Below are positions 9,260 through 18,898 of a stretch of 64,000 nt of DNA, one piece after another. Position 1 is the stretch's first letter, and each line of letters opens with the position of its first letter. Made by a program: the position numbers and the translations under genes. Origin of the DNA: Lentilitoribacter sp. Alg239-R112 (GTDB lineage Bacteria; Pseudomonadota; Alphaproteobacteria; Rhizobiales; Rhizobiaceae); NCBI RefSeq assembly GCF_900537175.1, contig NZ_LS999835.1, forward strand, positions 1 to 64,000. The letters run 5' to 3'. The notes under the pieces are model-generated. The model was not told where the DNA came from. It was given only the letters and a program-made list of their open reading frames with translations, and did no database searches.

Positions 9260-9865
9260 GTGGCGTTGAAAATGTTCTCAAAGAGAATTTTAAGTCTCCG
9301 AAAAATTCGCAAATCTGAAAGCGGAAGCACCGCTATCGAATTTGGTATACTTGCTATTCCATTCTTCATGATCATATTTGCAACAGTTGAAACATTGCTT
9401 GCGTTCGCAGGAAATCAATTGTTGCAAAATGCAGTTGATACTGTGTCTCGCAAACTGCGAACTGGTGAGATTACGTTTAATGCAGGCAAACCTGCGACAG
9501 ATAAGACTGAAATCCAGTTCAGAGAGTTATTCTGTAATGAAATCAGTATCATGCTATCCTGTGATCAATTGCCATCAGGCGATGAAAAACTTTTAATCGA
9601 CCTGAAAACAGTTACTGGTTTTGCATCAATTGATACTGACATACCGACTGTTAGCAACGCTAAGTTTTCTCAGTTAGATACAACAGGTTTTAGCTATAAT
9701 CCTGGCGGTGCAGGCTCGATCAACGTTCTTCGTGTTTACTACAAATGGGAAATTATGCTGGATCTAATTCGCCCATATATTACAAATGTGAGACCAGAAG
9801 ATGGTTCAACATCCTACTTTCTCATGGTCGCGACAACCGCCTTCAAGAATGAGGAGTATCCATGA
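9260..9865 (+). CDS. TadE-like pseudopilin
   Basis: 201 aa from GTG 9260, chosen because ggag stands 8 nt upstream; the frame opens earlier at GTG 9227. A basic leader ends in ESG and is followed by STAIEFGILAIPFFMIIFA, a TadE-type pseudopilin segment with the conserved Glu and a cleavage site that CpaA can use. The C-terminal two thirds are a soluble extracytoplasmic domain containing a Cys pair (LFCNE, LSCDQ). TadE-like proteins are minor pilus subunits. It overlaps the next pseudopilin gene by an ATGA junction. Confidence 0.86.
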   Translation: MALKMFSKRILSLRKIRKSESGSTAIEFGILAIPFFMIIFATVETLLAFAGNQLLQNAVDTVSRKLRTGEITFNAGKPATDKTEIQFRELFCNEISIMLSCDQLPSGDEKLLIDLKTVTGFASIDTDIPTVSNAKFSQLDTTGFSYNPGGAGSINVLRVYYKWEIMLDLIRPYITNVRPEDGSTSYFLMVATTAFKNEEYP

Positions 9866-10491
9866 TGAAAGCTCTCCCTTCAGACCACAAAGATCTTTTT
9901 GAAGAACAAAAAACCTCAAACTGGAAGAACAAAATCCAGAAACTTGCAAAACGGTTAATCAGAAATGAAGACGGAATTGGTGCAGTCGAATTTGCACTTT
10001 TGGTACCCGTTCTACTCGCGCTTTATGTGGGCGCTGTTGAACTATCGGTTGCAATGACGATCGATAAAAAAGTGTCAAAAGCTTCCGCAATTACGACGGA
10101 CATACTTTCGCAAGGTGAAACTGTAAACAAAGCTGGTTTAGAAGAAATGGTGGGCGTCGCACAGAGTATTGTGGCACCCTATGATGCCTCAACATTGGGA
10201 ATGCAGGTCATTGGAATAAACGTAGATTCTGCTGGAAAGCCAACGATTTCATGGTCGTGGAATGGCACAAGCTCAGCTCCGTTTCCCGTAGGAGAAGAAA
10301 TTGTTATTCCAAAGGCCTATGAAATACCGGACACTTTTTTGCTAAAGACAACTGTTGATCTTGATTATAATTTACTTTTGCTAGCACCCAAAAAAGCTGG
10401 ACTTGATTGGAATGACAAAGCAATCACGTTAACGAAAGAGTACTATCTTCATCAACGTGAAGCGAAAGTAATTGCGTGCAGTAACTGCTAA
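9862..10491 (+). CDS. Second TadE/TadF-like pseudopilin
   Basis: 209 aa starting at ATG 9862, which overlaps the previous stop codon, with gaggag 8 nt upstream. A long basic leader (about 45 aa) ends at DGIGAVEFALLVPVLLALYV, again a pseudopilin core with the key Glu. An extracellular domain follows and ends in VIACSNC. The two genes are translationally coupled and probably make a pair of minor pseudopilins for the Flp system. I do not assign TadE versus TadF, because the two are hard to tell apart by sequence. Confidence 0.84.
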   Translation: MMKALPSDHKDLFEEQKTSNWKNKIQKLAKRLIRNEDGIGAVEFALLVPVLLALYVGAVELSVAMTIDKKVSKASAITTDILSQGETVNKAGLEEMVGVAQSIVAPYDASTLGMQVIGINVDSAGKPTISWSWNGTSSAPFPVGEEIVIPKAYEIPDTFLLKTTVDLDYNLLLLAPKKAGLDWNDKAITLTKEYYLHQREAKVIACSNC

Positions 10492-10493
10492 GG

Positions 10494-11459
10494 TTATCGC
10501 AACGTTGAGCGTAACTTTCCATCAATGATTGCTGGCACGCTGATTGAACTTAGGTTCAGTGCCGTCGATATGGCATTGTAATCACCCGGGTTTGCCCGCT
10601 CAAAGCCTCCGGAGAAATACGGCTCTATTATATCCAAAACCTCAGGTGATCTGCTGTTCACGTTCAACAGTAAATCCGTTAGTTCATCCGTTAACTCATC
10701 GGGAAGCGATCGGTGCACAACATGCGGACCGTGATGAATAATATTAGACCACCATACGACCATCGACGCATCAGTAGCTTGCAAGCGAGAATTGTAAATT
10801 TCACCAAACACCTTCTCAGAAGAAACAGCTTTGTCAAGTTTTGACGTCGGAACCCATCCAAAATAACCGTCAATATTACCACTTTCATAGGCGCTAACGA
10901 CGTCTTCAACACTGCCTAGTTCTAAAAAGTTACTTTCGGCAATATCCCCATTTTCAATAGCTCTACTAGGGATAACCCAACCAGACATAGAATTCTTACG
11001 TGAAAAACCTATGCGAAGTTTCTTCCCGTTCGCATAATCCGTTTTTTTCTCATCACGTATTACGAGAACTGATCTAAAACCATTCGAACCCTTATCAGAA
11101 ACAGGACGCGCAATTGCATGAAGACAACTGCAAATTTCATCCATTGTTGCATATGAGCGTGCCGAATGGATTGCATATTGGACACGGGCACTTCCATGAG
11201 CATCCATAAGCGAACCCAAAGATTTAAACCGTATAACCTCTACTTCAAGGCCCAGTTGACTGGTATAGAAATTTGAAAATTCAGCAATTGATTTCTCATT
11301 TTCAGCGATTGGGTGATTGTGTAAAACACCGATTCGCAAGATCTTCAACTCATTTTTCCAGGACGCGTGTGCGTGCTTGGTTATTGAAAGCCCAACGATG
11401 AGAGCAAACACAAATAGCATGCACATCGGGAAAATATGAATACGCTTTAACTTAAACAT
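10494..11459 (-). CDS. PhnD-like periplasmic binding protein
   Basis: 321 aa from ATG 11459 (aaagg 4 nt upstream). A signal peptide (about 1-32, ending AHA) precedes a two-lobed binding fold of the phosphate/phosphite/phosphonate (PhnD) class. The visible features are LRIGVLHNHPI at the start, the QYAIHSARSYA segment, and LGSVEDVVSAYESGNIDGYFG in the second lobe. No transporter ATPase or permease is adjacent. It converges with the pseudopilin gene, ending 2 bp after it. It may be a sensor or binding protein unrelated to phosphonate import; the ligand is unknown. Confidence 0.72.
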   Translation of the reverse strand: MFKLKRIHIFPMCMLFVFALIVGLSITKHAHASWKNELKILRIGVLHNHPIAENEKSIAEFSNFYTSQLGLEVEVIRFKSLGSLMDAHGSARVQYAIHSARSYATMDEICSCLHAIARPVSDKGSNGFRSVLVIRDEKKTDYANGKKLRIGFSRKNSMSGWVIPSRAIENGDIAESNFLELGSVEDVVSAYESGNIDGYFGWVPTSKLDKAVSSEKVFGEIYNSRLQATDASMVVWWSNIIHHGPHVVHRSLPDELTDELTDLLLNVNSRSPEVLDIIEPYFSGGFERANPGDYNAISTALNLSSISVPAIIDGKLRSTLR

Positions 11460-11584
11460 ACACCTTTCTAACATTTATTACTCGAGGCGTGGAAAAATGC
11501 TTAATATATGGTAAACATGACTTCCTCCTCCCCAAAATCATCAATTACATCTGGGGAATGCATTCAAATATGTTGGATTGATCA

Positions 11585-12766
11585 TTGTCGCGTGTTTTTA
11601 TTTTAATTTTGGATTCTTTTGGTATAGGCGGAGCGCCTGATGCCAAAAAATTTGGCGACTTGGGTGCAAATACTCTTGGACATATCGCCAACAACTATCA
11701 GATCTCTCTACCAAATTTGGAAAAACTTGGACTTGCAAATGTTGCTCAACTAGCAACCGGGAAGATACCAATAGGCATGAAACCTGCCAGCAGTCCCAGC
11801 GGAATTTATGGTGCAGCATCCGAACTTTCAAATGGAAAAGATACGCCATCTGGCCATTGGGAAATAGCAGGACAGCCCGTTGATTTTGACTGGGGTTACT
11901 TCCCAAAAGAAGTTCCATGTTTTCCAGACAACTTGACGCAAGCTATATGCGAATTTCTATCCGTACCTGATGTCCTTGCGAATTGCCATGCATCCGGCAC
12001 TGACATTATTCAACGTTGCGGTGTAGAACATATAAAAACCGGGCAACCAATTTGTTATACATCATCGGATTCCGTATTTCAGATTGCTGCGCATGAAGAC
12101 ATATTTGGTCTCGAAAAGCTCTATGGCCTTTGTGAGTTTGTGCGGATTGAGCTTGACCCTTTAAATATTGGGCGTGTTATCGCACGTCCATTTACCGGAG
12201 ATTCACCACAGAATTTTGAGCGAACAGGCAATCGCCGCGATTTTTCCGTGTTGCCACCATCTCCTACTCTGCTAGATATTGCTAAGAATGCCGGCAGAAG
12301 TGTGATCAGCATAGGTAAAATTTCAGATATCTACGCACACCAAGGTGTCACGCAAACTCATAAAGCTGACGGCAACATGGCTTTGTTTGATAAAACACTT
12401 GAGATTGTGGCAAAGGCTGAAGAAGGCAACCTAACCATGACCAACTTCGTGGATTTCGATATGGTTTTTGGGCATCGTCGTGATGTTGAAGGTTACGGCA
12501 AAGCGCTTGAAGCATTTGATAAAAGACTTCCTGAAATCCAAAAACAATTGCGCGCTGACGATCTTGTTATCATTACTGCCGATCATGGTTGTGATCCAAC
12601 GTGGCAAGGCACCGATCACACACGGGAACGTGTCCCTGTATTAGGATTTGGTCCCAACATAAAGTCTAAAAACATTGGTATTCGGACTAGTTTTGCAGAT
12701 ATTGGCGCAAGTGCGGCTGAACATTTATCACTTGAACCGACGGTATATGGAGTGAGTTTTTTATAA
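11585..12766 (+). CDS. deoB: Phosphopentomutase
   Basis: 393 aa from TTG 11585. The N-terminus RVFILILDSFGIGGAPDAKK is the family start, and no in-frame ATG fits better. Motifs of the alkaline-phosphatase superfamily are present: Asp and Ser for metal and phosphate (DSFGIG, NGKDTPSGHWE) and IITADHGCDPTWQGTDHTRE near the C-terminus. It interconverts (deoxy)ribose 1- and 5-phosphate, linking the nucleoside phosphorylases at 45.7-47.8 kb to central metabolism. It overlaps add by one base, so the two genes are coupled. Confidence 0.95.
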   Translation: MSRVFILILDSFGIGGAPDAKKFGDLGANTLGHIANNYQISLPNLEKLGLANVAQLATGKIPIGMKPASSPSGIYGAASELSNGKDTPSGHWEIAGQPVDFDWGYFPKEVPCFPDNLTQAICEFLSVPDVLANCHASGTDIIQRCGVEHIKTGQPICYTSSDSVFQIAAHEDIFGLEKLYGLCEFVRIELDPLNIGRVIARPFTGDSPQNFERTGNRRDFSVLPPSPTLLDIAKNAGRSVISIGKISDIYAHQGVTQTHKADGNMALFDKTLEIVAKAEEGNLTMTNFVDFDMVFGHRRDVEGYGKALEAFDKRLPEIQKQLRADDLVIITADHGCDPTWQGTDHTRERVPVLGFGPNIKSKNIGIRTSFADIGASAAEHLSLEPTVYGVSFL

Positions 12767-13743
12767 TGAAACACGTACCAAAAGCCGAGCTTCATTGCCA
12801 CATAGAAGGTGCTGTACTTCCAGAGTTGGCTATTCAACAAGCCATAAAATATCAAACCGATATTTCCGATATATTAGATGGTGATCATTATAAATGGCAC
12901 GATTTTACGAGTTTTCTCAAAGCATATGACACAGTTGCCAACCTTTTTCGAGAAGAAGAAGATTATGCACAACTTGCCGAGACATATCTGAACAGCATTG
13001 CACAAACAGGTGCGATCTATAGTGAAATTTTCATCTCGCCAGACCACGCAATGGCAGCAGGCCTGCCACCAAAAGCCTATATAAGTGGGTTGGCTGAAGG
13101 TATTAGGCGTGCTGAAGCAAACACTGGAATTATCTGCCGGATGATCATTATTGGCGTGAGGCACCTAGGGGCAGAAAATGTTGAAAAAGCTGCAACCCTT
13201 GCAGCATCTAGACCACATGAACTGATCACAGGGTTTGGCATGGCAGGTGATGAGCGCTTTGGCAAGGTCAAGGATTTTGCTCGCGCTTTTGATATCGCGC
13301 GCGATGCTGATCTTGGCATAACCATCCACGCTGGAGAGCTTGATGGTGCGCATAGTGTACGAGATGCAGTAACGCATATCAAACCAACTCGAATTGGGCA
13401 CGGTGTACGTGCAATCGAAGATATGGATCTGGTGAAGGAAATAGCAGACAAACAGATTGTGCTAGAAACCTGCCCTGGCTCAAACATCTCGCTCTCAGTA
13501 TTTCCAAGTCTGGCTGCTCACCCGTTCAAGAAGCTAAAAGACGCCGGCGCGATCGTCACAATTAGTTCTGATGATCCGCCATATTTTGAAACATCGCTTT
13601 CTAAAGATTATGAGAATATAGCTTCAACATTCGGCTTTACCGACACCGAGATGACAGGCTTTACAGAAAACGCCATTCACGCGGCGTTTGTAGAGGATAA
13701 GATCAAAGACAAATTACTTGCTCAACTTGGCTTCAACACTTAG
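12766..13743 (+). CDS. add: Adenosine deaminase
   Basis: 325 aa amidohydrolase-fold enzyme converting adenosine to inosine. Visible metal and catalytic motifs are [12 protein letters not shown] near the N-terminus, then [14 protein letters not shown] (His plus general acid Glu), RIGHGVRA, and [10 protein letters not shown] containing the C-terminal metal Asp. The start overlaps the deoB stop (TAATG), and upp follows after 34 bp, giving a deoB-add-upp operon. Length and motifs are normal for the bacterial enzyme. The related adenine deaminases share the fold, so the exact purine substrate should be treated as probable. Confidence 0.9.
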   Translation: MKHVPKAELHCHIEGAVLPELAIQQAIKYQTDISDILDGDHYKWHDFTSFLKAYDTVANLFREEEDYAQLAETYLNSIAQTGAIYSEIFISPDHAMAAGLPPKAYISGLAEGIRRAEANTGIICRMIIIGVRHLGAENVEKAATLAASRPHELITGFGMAGDERFGKVKDFARAFDIARDADLGITIHAGELDGAHSVRDAVTHIKPTRIGHGVRAIEDMDLVKEIADKQIVLETCPGSNISLSVFPSLAAHPFKKLKDAGAIVTISSDDPPYFETSLSKDYENIASTFGFTDTEMTGFTENAIHAAFVEDKIKDKLLAQLGFNT

Positions 13744-13777
13744 TAGAGAAAAACAGCAAATTGATAGAGGTTCAAAG

Positions 13778-14407
13778 ATGAGTAACGCGATCGTAATTGA
13801 CCACCCACTGGTTCAACATAAACTTACACTTATGCGGAAGAAGGATACATCAACTGGCAGCTTTCGCCGTCTATTGCGTGAGATTTCTACTCTTCTTTGT
13901 TATGAAGTAACACGAGATCTTAAACTCACTACGGCAACCATTGAAACTCCAATGACTGAAATGGAAGCACCGACTTTGGCAGGCAAAAAGTTAGTCTTTG
14001 CATCAATCTTGCGAGCGGGAAATGGCTTACTTGAAGGCATGCTCGACTTGGTGCCATCAGCTCGTGTTGCCCATATCGGTGTTTATCGTGATCATGACAC
14101 GCTTGAGGCCATCGAATATTTCTACAAATCTCCTGATCTGCTGGACGAACGGCTTTGTATTGTTGTTGATCCAATGCTTGCAACAGGCAATTCATCGATT
14201 GCAGCCATTGATAAACTCAAGGAGCGGGGCGCTACAAATATTCGCTTCCTTTGCTTGCTCGCAGCACCTGAAGGTATTGAAAATTTCAACAAAGCTCATC
14301 CTGATGTACCGGTTTACACAGCTTCAATCGATAGTCATCTCAATGAACTGGGTTACATTATCCCAGGTCTAGGTGATGCAGGCGACCGTATATACGGCAC
14401 GAAATAA
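13778..14407 (+). CDS. upp: Uracil phosphoribosyltransferase
   Basis: 209 aa from ATG 13778, with agagg 7 nt upstream; the frame extends further up but [16 protein letters not shown] is the family start. The PRPP-binding motif [17 protein letters not shown] and the uracil-binding C-terminal [13 protein letters not shown] are intact. It converts uracil plus PRPP to UMP, recycling the uracil released by the deoA and cdd pathway. It is last in the deoB-add-upp operon. No clear terminator follows in 14408-14559. Confidence 0.96.
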   Translation: MSNAIVIDHPLVQHKLTLMRKKDTSTGSFRRLLREISTLLCYEVTRDLKLTTATIETPMTEMEAPTLAGKKLVFASILRAGNGLLEGMLDLVPSARVAHIGVYRDHDTLEAIEYFYKSPDLLDERLCIVVDPMLATGNSSIAAIDKLKERGATNIRFLCLLAAPEGIENFNKAHPDVPVYTASIDSHLNELGYIIPGLGDAGDRIYGTK

Positions 14408-14559
14408 TTACCTAATAGTCCACATTGCTGTTTTGTAATTTTTGACTTGATTTTCATTGCCAAACTTTAATGCACATGAACGCATTGTAAGTGGTTTTTC
14501 TGTCCTGTTGCTTCCAGATTAAGGGGGCAACAGGAAAACAAAACAGAGGAATTACTAAA

Positions 14560-15084
14560 ATGAAAAAGACACTTATTACAGCACTCGCTGCAACAATCGC
14601 CTTGGCTTCTGCATCAACATTTGCATATGCTGCAAAAGATGGCGACAAACGTGGCGGCGGTCGTCATGGCCCAAATATTGAGCGCATGTTGGAAAAATTA
14701 GACGCTAACAATGATGGCGACATTTCATTAGCTGAAATTAAAACACATCAGGAAAATATCTTCGCATCAGTCGATGCCGACGATGATAATTCACTCACTC
14801 AAGAAGAGTTTGAGATGATTTCGGAAATGCGCAAAGCCGAACGTGAAGCCAACAAACAACAGCGCACCGAAACTGCACAAAGCAACGATAATGATGGCAA
14901 ACGTGGAGGTAAAGGTAAGCGTGGAGGTAAAAGAGGTCCAAGTTTTGACCGCCTTGATGCTGATAACTCTGGTGGCATAACACTGACAGAATTCACTGGT
15001 CATGCTGACAAGATGTTTAAACGCATGGACCGCAATTCAGATGGTGTGATTAATTCAGACGATATGAAACGTAAGAACGGTTAA
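14560..15084 (+). CDS. Secreted EF-hand protein
   Basis: 174 aa from ATG 14560 (agagga 8 nt upstream). A signal peptide (about 1-24, ending AYA) precedes four EF-hand-like loops in two pairs: DANNDGDISLAE and DADDDNSLTQEE, then DADNSGGITLTE and DRNSDGVINSDD. A Gln/Asn-rich segment and a very basic Gly-rich linker (KRGGKGKRGGKRG) separate the pairs. It is probably a periplasmic calcium-binding protein. Function is unknown. It is a single gene ended by a strong terminator. Confidence 0.85.
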   Translation: MKKTLITALAATIALASASTFAYAAKDGDKRGGGRHGPNIERMLEKLDANNDGDISLAEIKTHQENIFASVDADDDNSLTQEEFEMISEMRKAEREANKQQRTETAQSNDNDGKRGGKGKRGGKRGPSFDRLDADNSGGITLTEFTGHADKMFKRMDRNSDGVINSDDMKRKNG

Positions 15085-15105
15085 TATTCCAACTTTCTAC
15101 CACAG

Positions 15106-15140
15106 AAGGCCGGTCTTGTTTTTTCAGGGACCGGCCTTTT
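15106..15140 (+). terminator. Rho-independent terminator after the EF-hand gene
   Basis: A 10-bp perfect stem (AAGGCCGGTC at 15106-15115 with GACCGGCCTT at 15129-15138) is followed by a short T run. It lies 22 bp after the EF-hand stop. Its reverse strand also has a U-rich tail, so it may serve the convergent LOG-family gene as well. Confidence 0.9.
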
Positions 15141-15161
15141 GTTTAATGAAGAGACGCGTCT

Positions 15162-16004
15162 CTAATCTTTATAATGCTCTTCGATGATGTTCCAAGCCTC
15201 ATCTGCCGTTTCGACAATTTTAAACAAGTCGGTATCATCCGGCGAGATAGTTCCAAAATCGGCCAATGCTTGAAAATTAAACATTGTATTCCAAAACTCT
15301 TTGCCGAATAGAATAACTGGAATGCGCTCCATACGGCCAGTTTGAATAAGTGTAAGAGATTCAAACAACTCGTCCATTGTGCCAAAACCACCCGGGAATA
15401 CAGTGATGGCTTTTGCTCGCAATAGAAAATGCATTTTGCGAATCGCAAAATAGTGAAAATTCAACGAAAGGTCAGGCGTCACAAACTCATTCGGCGCTTG
15501 TTCGTGGGGTAGAACTATGTTGAGACCAATCGAAGGCGCGTCAACTTCATGTGCTCCTCGATTACCAGCTTCCATGACACCTGGACCACCACCGGTTACG
15601 ACAACATACTCTGTATATTCCGTTTTTTTGGAAGCCTCTGAGCAAACGCGGGCAAACTTACGCGCCTCATCATAATATTTCGAGGATTTGGTGAGGTTTT
15701 CCTTCTGTATGTCATTTTTCGCCGCCCAAGGATCCTTACCCGGCTCAGGAATCCGTGCTCCACCAAACATCACAACAGTTGAGCAAATCCCATGCTCGCT
15801 CAAAGTGATCTCAGGCTTTAGAAGTTCCAGCTGCAATCGAACGGGGCGCGTTTCCTCACGGCACATGAAATCTTCATCGGCATAAGCAAGTCGATATGCA
15901 GGTGCTCTAGTCTGGGGTGTATCTGGCACCTCGCTTGCGCGTTTTTTATCAACGCCACTGCTTGGCAATGGATCCCAAATTTCTCTAATGCGTTTAGCCC
16001 ACAT
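15162..16004 (-). CDS. LOG-family nucleotide 5'-monophosphate phosphoribohydrolase
   Basis: 280 aa member of the LOG family (older name: lysine decarboxylase-like). The defining motifs are GGGPGVMEAGNRGA and FPGGFGTMDELFE, which form the nucleotide site and carry the catalytic Arg and Glu. The enzymes cleave ribose 5-phosphate from (modified) AMP or related nucleotides. With about 80 extra N-terminal residues it is longer than the plant-type LOG (about 190 aa), as in many proteobacteria. It is divergent from dapD across 16005-16180, where I see no clear element. Confidence 0.88.
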   Translation of the reverse strand: MWAKRIREIWDPLPSSGVDKKRASEVPDTPQTRAPAYRLAYADEDFMCREETRPVRLQLELLKPEITLSEHGICSTVVMFGGARIPEPGKDPWAAKNDIQKENLTKSSKYYDEARKFARVCSEASKKTEYTEYVVVTGGGPGVMEAGNRGAHEVDAPSIGLNIVLPHEQAPNEFVTPDLSLNFHYFAIRKMHFLLRAKAITVFPGGFGTMDELFESLTLIQTGRMERIPVILFGKEFWNTMFNFQALADFGTISPDDTDLFKIVETADEAWNIIEEHYKD

Positions 16005-16180
16005 GTGATGTCCTTCGATTTGATTTTATTATCAACTTCTCTGTTGTTTGGACTTATCATAGTTTGTCAGACATTGACCATGGCTTGAAGCTGCAATAGG
16101 ACTGCATCAACGAAAATTAAACACCTTTCATGCAAGGGCAAGATAGGTGAAGATGTGACACGCCATGTTTGAGGAATAAA

Positions 16181-17035
16181 ATGACACAAGACCTGACCCA
16201 ACTTGAAAAAACCATTGAAACTGCTTTTGACGCTCGAGATACAATTTCACCTTCAACAAAAGGCGACGTACGCGAGGCAATTGAACAAGCGCTTGAACTT
16301 TTGGACAATGGTGCAGCACGAGTAGCCGAACGCCAAGAAAATGGTGACTGGCGTGTTAATCAATGGCTTAAGAAGGCTGTCCTTTTGGGCTTCCGTATTA
16401 AAGATATGGAGCCGCAAGAAGGTGGACCACAAGGCACAACTTGGTATGACAAAGTAGATAACAAATTTAAAGATTGGGGCGAAAATCGCTGGCAAGCAGC
16501 TGGTATTCGCGCTGTTCCAAATGCAGTTGTACGAAAATCTGCCTATATTGCGCCAAACGTAGTATTGATGCCGTCATTTGTAAATCTTGGCGCGCATGTT
16601 GACGAGGGTACAATGGTTGATGCTTGGGCAACAGTTGGCTCATGTGCACAAATTGGCAAGAACGTTCACCTATCCGGCGGCGTTGGCATTGGTGGTGTTT
16701 TAGAACCAATGCAGGCCGGCCCAACAATCATTGAAGATAATTGCTTCATTGGTGCCCGCTCTGAGGTTGTTGAAGGATGCATCATCCGCGAAGGTTCTGT
16801 TCTGGGGATGGGTGTCTTTATTGGTAAATCCACAAAAATTGTAAATCGCACAACGGGCGAGATTTCTTATGGTGAAGTTCCACCTTATTCCGTTGTTGTT
16901 GCGGGTTCACTGGCGTCGGATAAAGTTATGGGCAACGGACAAGCAGCACCAAATCTTTATTGCGCGGTGATCGTAAAACAAGTCGACGCACAAACACGAT
17001 CAAAAACTGGTATCAACGAACTCCTTAGAGACTAA
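16181..17035 (+). CDS. dapD: Tetrahydrodipicolinate N-succinyltransferase
   Basis: 284 aa from ATG 16181, with gagg 7 nt upstream. The N-terminal helical domain (with [17 protein letters not shown]) is followed by the left-handed beta-helix of hexapeptide repeats ([39 protein letters not shown]). It transfers succinyl from succinyl-CoA to tetrahydrodipicolinate in lysine and meso-diaminopimelate synthesis. It is followed 30 bp later by dapE, the desuccinylase of the same pathway. Length is normal. Confidence 0.96.
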   Translation: MTQDLTQLEKTIETAFDARDTISPSTKGDVREAIEQALELLDNGAARVAERQENGDWRVNQWLKKAVLLGFRIKDMEPQEGGPQGTTWYDKVDNKFKDWGENRWQAAGIRAVPNAVVRKSAYIAPNVVLMPSFVNLGAHVDEGTMVDAWATVGSCAQIGKNVHLSGGVGIGGVLEPMQAGPTIIEDNCFIGARSEVVEGCIIREGSVLGMGVFIGKSTKIVNRTTGEISYGEVPPYSVVVAGSLASDKVMGNGQAAPNLYCAVIVKQVDAQTRSKTGINELLRD

Positions 17036-17065
17036 TTCGCTCTTCAAATACAGTCTGGGTAAAAC

Positions 17066-18247
17066 ATGCCAAAATATGATGCTGTTTCATTACTGCAAGA
17101 TTTAATCCGCTGCCCTTCTGTCACACCGGCAGAAGGCGGTGCACTTGAGTTGTTGGAAACGGTCTTATCTGATTTAGGTTTTACAGTTGAACGTATTACT
17201 TTCAGCGAAGATGGTTTGGATGATGTTGAAAACCTCTACGCCCGCTATGGCAATAGTTCTCCTCATTTTATGTTTGCCGGACACACAGACGTCGTCCCCG
17301 TGGGAGATGAAGCAAGTTGGACAAAACCACCATTTTCTGGTGACATTATCGACGGTGAAATTTATGGCCGTGGTGCTGTAGATATGAAAGGCGGTATTGC
17401 TTGCTTTATTGCTGCCTTTTCAATTTATCTGAACGAAAATCCTGACTTTGATGGTTCTGTCTCACTTCTCATAACAGGTGACGAAGAGGGCGTTGCGATC
17501 AATGGCACAGACAAATTACTCAAATATGCACACGACAAGGGTGAGGTTTGGGATGCTTGTATTGTTGGCGAGCCAACAAATCCCGAGCAACTGGGCGATA
17601 TGATCAAAATCGGCCGACGTGGGTCATTATCTGCCCGCGTTACCGTTGATGGTATTCAAGGTCATGTGGCCTATCCTCATCTGGCTGATAATCCAATTCG
17701 CGGCGCAACCATGATGATGGCAGCATTAATGGGCACCCCATTTGATGAAGGCACCAATGATTTTCCGCCAACCAATCTGGAAGTGACGACTGTTGATGTT
17801 GGCAACAAGGCAAATAATGTTATCGCCCAGCAGGCGGCCTTTCAATTTAACATCCGTTTTAACAACCTTTGGACTGAAGACAGCCTTCGCAAGGAAGTTG
17901 CCAAACGACTTGATGCCGCCGCACATGATTTATCTCTACGAAAAGATAAAGCCGCAACTAATTACAGGATAGAATTTCTAAATCGTGTAAGCCCTGTGTT
18001 CCTCACAAAAGATGATCGCCTCACAAAGGCACTCAGCAATGCCATTGCAGCAGTGCTGGGCGCAAAACCTCAATCATCAACAACAGGTGGCACATCGGAT
18101 GCGCGTTTCATCAAAGACTATTGCCCGGTGGTGGAATTTGGTCTTGTTGGGCAAACCATGCATATGGTTGATGAGCGCGCGCGTGTCGCGGACGTGGAAA
18201 AACTCACCGAAATCTATCATGAATTTTTAAAATCCTGGTTTTCTTGA
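17066..18247 (+). CDS. dapE: Succinyl-diaminopimelate desuccinylase
   Basis: 393 aa M20-family zinc hydrolase. Metal ligands and catalytic residues are visible in FAGHTDVVPVGD, YGRGAVDMKGG and TGDEEGVAI, and the C-terminal His motif in FGLVGQTMHMVDE. It removes succinate from N-succinyl-LL-diaminopimelate in the cytoplasm. A 30-bp gap after dapD and the next start codon directly abutting its stop indicate one operon. Length is slightly above the E. coli enzyme (375 aa). Confidence 0.95.
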   Translation: MPKYDAVSLLQDLIRCPSVTPAEGGALELLETVLSDLGFTVERITFSEDGLDDVENLYARYGNSSPHFMFAGHTDVVPVGDEASWTKPPFSGDIIDGEIYGRGAVDMKGGIACFIAAFSIYLNENPDFDGSVSLLITGDEEGVAINGTDKLLKYAHDKGEVWDACIVGEPTNPEQLGDMIKIGRRGSLSARVTVDGIQGHVAYPHLADNPIRGATMMMAALMGTPFDEGTNDFPPTNLEVTTVDVGNKANNVIAQQAAFQFNIRFNNLWTEDSLRKEVAKRLDAAAHDLSLRKDKAATNYRIEFLNRVSPVFLTKDDRLTKALSNAIAAVLGAKPQSSTTGGTSDARFIKDYCPVVEFGLVGQTMHMVDERARVADVEKLTEIYHEFLKSWFS

Positions 18248-18841
18248 ATGTCCGAAATAGGTTCTAAAAATCGAGCAATATCAGAAGCATCGCGTTATCT
18301 TTATGCTATTTTGCTGATCATTCAGAATAATCAAGAAGGTGTCAAAATAATCTTGCAATCAGGCATGAATGTTACACGTTCATTCATGGCGTATTTTTGG
18401 TGTTTGCCAGCACAATTATTTATGTGGTCATTGGTTTGGCGGCGAAATGAAATTGCGGAAGACGCCACTCACGTCGATTTTTTGATCACCGTGAGCGTTT
18501 TTGATGCAGTTGCATGGGGTATATTCGCCATTTCAATCTACTTAATTATGGTTCTTGCATCGGCAGAAAAACTTGCAGCACCCATGATCATCGCTACAAA
18601 CTGGTTTAATTTGTTTGCAACATATGTCTTTTTCATTCCAGCAACGATGAATTACATCCTACCACTGGGTGATGATACTGCGATGATCATTGAGTTTGTA
18701 ATATATATAACAATTGTAGGACTATATTTCCGCGTCGTTAGGCACATGCTCGGAAATCACAAATTGTTCGCATTTGCACTCACACTGGTAAATGTAGCCA
18801 GCAGCATTTTTATTTCAAGCTTCATTTATTCCACTGTATGA
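18248..18841 (+). CDS. Conserved integral membrane protein, function unknown
   Basis: 197 aa. The ATG directly follows the dapE stop, so translation is probably coupled. At least four hydrophobic helices are visible (about 43-62, 78-103, 113-132, 142-160, with a last one at 172-195). No motif gives a function. The N-terminal 40 residues are polar. I do not recognise the family; its place after dapE may be conserved in related genomes, which would need a neighbourhood search to confirm. Confidence 0.7.
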   Translation: MSEIGSKNRAISEASRYLYAILLIIQNNQEGVKIILQSGMNVTRSFMAYFWCLPAQLFMWSLVWRRNEIAEDATHVDFLITVSVFDAVAWGIFAISIYLIMVLASAEKLAAPMIIATNWFNLFATYVFFIPATMNYILPLGDDTAMIIEFVIYITIVGLYFRVVRHMLGNHKLFAFALTLVNVASSIFISSFIYSTV

Positions 18842-18845
18842 CAAA

Positions 18846-18875
18846 AAGCCCACCGAATTCAAATCCAGCGGGCTT
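18846..18875. terminator. Possible bidirectional terminator
   Basis: A 6-bp stem (AAGCCC at 18846-18851, GGGCTT at 18870-18875) with an 18-nt interior lies between the ends of the convergent membrane-protein and cheW-like genes. A-runs and T-rich flanks fit termination in the leftward direction. The stem is short, so the call is tentative. Confidence 0.45.
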
Positions 18876-18898
18876 CTGTGATATTAATTTTTCTTTGC

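Noticed and set aside
10494..11459. Phosphonate import operon (phnCDE)
   Set aside because: Only a PhnD-like binding protein is present; ATPase and permease genes are missing on both sides.
14791..15003. Leftward open frames inside the EF-hand gene
   Set aside because: They are shadows of a low-complexity coding region with a clear sense-strand gene.
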